A stretch of DNA of 13,288 nucleotides from SLJM01 sp964415785 (GTDB taxonomy: Bacteria; Myxococcota_A; Bradymonadia; Bradymonadales; Bradymonadaceae). The position numbers and the translations under genes were made by a program. Positions 12,154 through 13,288 of the stretch are shown piece after piece (position 1 is the stretch's first letter; every line of letters starts with the position of its first letter). The DNA lies in assembly GCA_964415785.1 (NCBI GenBank), contig CAYQBU010000110.1, forward strand, positions 1-13,288, written 5' to 3'. The notes beneath the pieces were generated by a model. That model did no database searches, was not told where the DNA came from, and worked only from the letters and a program-made list of their open reading frames with translations.

Positions 12154-13288
12154 ATGGACGTCACCCCCTATCTCGATCTCACCCCCGCCCCTCAGGCCGT
12201 CTTCGACCACCTCCCCCAGCGCCGCACCCGCGTGCGCTTCATGCTGCCCGATGGCGACGGCGACTGGGTGGGCATGACCTGGCAGGCCTTCGCCGACCAG
12301 ATCCGTCACCTCGGCCAATACCTGCTTCACCAGGGGATCCGCCCCGGCGATCGCATCGCCATCTTCGCCCCCAATAGCGTCGAATGGATCTCGGCGGCCC
12401 TCGCCACCCAGGCCATCGGCGCCGTGATGGTTCCCATCTATGGCACCAGCACCGCCGATCAGGCGGCCTACGTCCTCGACCACAGCGGCGCCCGCATCCT
12501 CTTTACCGACACCGATGCCTTGCTCCGCCGCGCCCTTAAGGCCTTGCCGGCCTGCGATCACCTCCAGCGGCTCGTCGCCCTCTCCGATGGGGTCGATCCC
12601 CTCTCCACCCTCATCGACCTCCAGGAGTCTAGTGACGAGGCGCCGCCGCTGGACGTGCTGGAAACCCAGATCACGGGCATCGATCGCGCCATCGCCCTGG
12701 GCAAAGCCCTCGACGATCGCCACCCCCAACGCTTTGACGACGCCCTCCAGGACCTGGACCTCGATCAGGCCGCCCTCATGCTCTACACCTCCGGCACCAC
12801 CGGAAAACCCAAGGGCGTCCCCCTGACCCACCGCAACGTGGCCACCAACGGCCGCGACTGGATGGAGATCAATGGCCCCCAGATCGACGACCACCCCGTC
12901 GACCTTCTCTGGCTGCCCCTGAGCCACGTCTTTGGCTTCGGCGAGGCTTGTCTGGGCAACACCCTCGGCTTTACCACCTATATGAGCGATCCGGCCTCCG
13001 TCCTCGGCCAGATGGAATCGGTGCGCCCCTCCATCTTTATGAGCGTGCCCCGCTACTTCGAAAAGCTCGTGGAGGCCGCCGACGAGCAGGGCCAGACCCG
13101 CCAGGAGACCATCGAGCGCCTCCAGGCGATCACCGGCGGCAACCTCCAATTTTGCCTCTCCGGCGGCGCCGGCCTCAGCCGCGAGGTCAAGGATATCTTC
13201 TACGACGCCGGCATGCTCATCATCGAGGGCTATGGCCTCACCGAGGCCAGCCCCACCCTGACCCTCAACCGCCCCGACGACTTCGACT
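12154..13288 (+). CDS. AMP-forming long-chain acyl-CoA synthetase-like ligase (partial, 3' end outside window)
   Basis: The open frame runs 378 codons to the window edge without a stop. It belongs to the ANL superfamily, which activates carboxylic acids with ATP to an acyl-adenylate and then to acyl-CoA. The phosphate-binding motif YTSGTTGKPKGV is at about 211-222, followed by LTHRNV, and the later adenine-binding motif GYGLTE with ASPT lies close to the window end. Other family features are the N-terminal MTWQAFADQI, the GDRIAIFAPNSVEW region and LPLSHVFGFGE. The C-terminal domain is missing only because the window ends. ATG 12154 has AAGGAG 7 nt upstream. Next to a PhaE-like gene, it could feed hydroxyacyl or fatty acyl chains to PHA or lipid metabolism. 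Chain-length preference cannot be read from the sequence. Confidence 0.9.
   Translation, partial: MDVTPYLDLTPAPQAVFDHLPQRRTRVRFMLPDGDGDWVGMTWQAFADQIRHLGQYLLHQGIRPGDRIAIFAPNSVEWISAALATQAIGAVMVPIYGTSTADQAAYVLDHSGARILFTDTDALLRRALKALPACDHLQRLVALSDGVDPLSTLIDLQESSDEAPPLDVLETQITGIDRAIALGKALDDRHPQRFDDALQDLDLDQAALMLYTSGTTGKPKGVPLTHRNVATNGRDWMEINGPQIDDHPVDLLWLPLSHVFGFGEACLGNTLGFTTYMSDPASVLGQMESVRPSIFMSVPRYFEKLVEAADEQGQTRQETIERLQAITGGNLQFCLSGGAGLSREVKDIFYDAGMLIIEGYGLTEASPTLTLNRPDDFD

Noticed and set aside
11806..13149. 447-residue minus-strand ORF
   Set aside because: It is antisense to the PhaE-like and acyl-CoA synthetase genes and has the Gly/Val/Asp/Glu-rich composition typical of antisense frames in high-GC DNA.

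Overview
This looks like a piece of a high-GC deltaproteobacterial-type genome (Myxococcota or Bradymonadota-like), probably a draft or metagenome scaffold because a 100-N assembly gap sits at 7381-7480. The lineage call is an inference. It rests on the Asn/Asp/Pro-rich lipoproteins, the myxobacterial-type outer-membrane barrel protein, a compact class III-like PhaC and strong GC3 bias.

Layout. (1) 1-206: 3' end of a UDP-glucuronate 4-epimerase-like sugar-nucleotide gene (+). (2) 207-1004: an 800-bp gap between converging genes, full of structure: three exact 47-bp tandem repeats, a 157-nt near-perfect hairpin, a branched terminator, a long stem, and on the minus strand an extended Shine-Dalgarno sequence ahead of a 15-codon ORF. 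(3) 1005-3773 (-): a wbpB-wbpD-wbpE cassette (oxidation, amination and N-acetylation at C3 of UDP-GlcNAcA), which makes a diacetamido-uronic acid for surface polysaccharide. (4) 3774-4113: non-coding spacer with two copies of a dispersed hairpin repeat. (5) 4114-7028 (-): a polyhydroxyalkanoate (PHA) block, transcribed in the order phaR, phasin-like gene, phaC, acetoacetyl-CoA-reductase-like SDR. (6) 7144-11720 (+): a tight envelope operon: a repeat-rich lipoprotein, a lipoprotein alpha/beta hydrolase, a beta-barrel outer-membrane protein, and a second lipoprotein paralogous to the first. (7) 11824-13288 (+): a small PhaE/phasin-like protein and the start of an acyl-CoA synthetase.

How the parts may work together. 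The envelope operon sits between two PHA/acyl-CoA blocks. Its start carries a good sigma-70-type promoter followed, just past the predicted transcription start, by a TGC-N3-GCA inverted site. Two better copies of that site (TTGC-N3-GCAA) lie in the leader of the phasin-like gene. Since PhaR regulators recognise TGC/GCA-type inverted sites and phaR is the divergent neighbour, the simplest model is that PhaR controls both the phasin and the uncharacterised envelope operon. That would link storage-polymer state to a surface lipoprotein/hydrolase/porin-like system. This is the best candidate for an undescribed system here. The second is the structured, possibly transcribed non-coding locus at 565-960.
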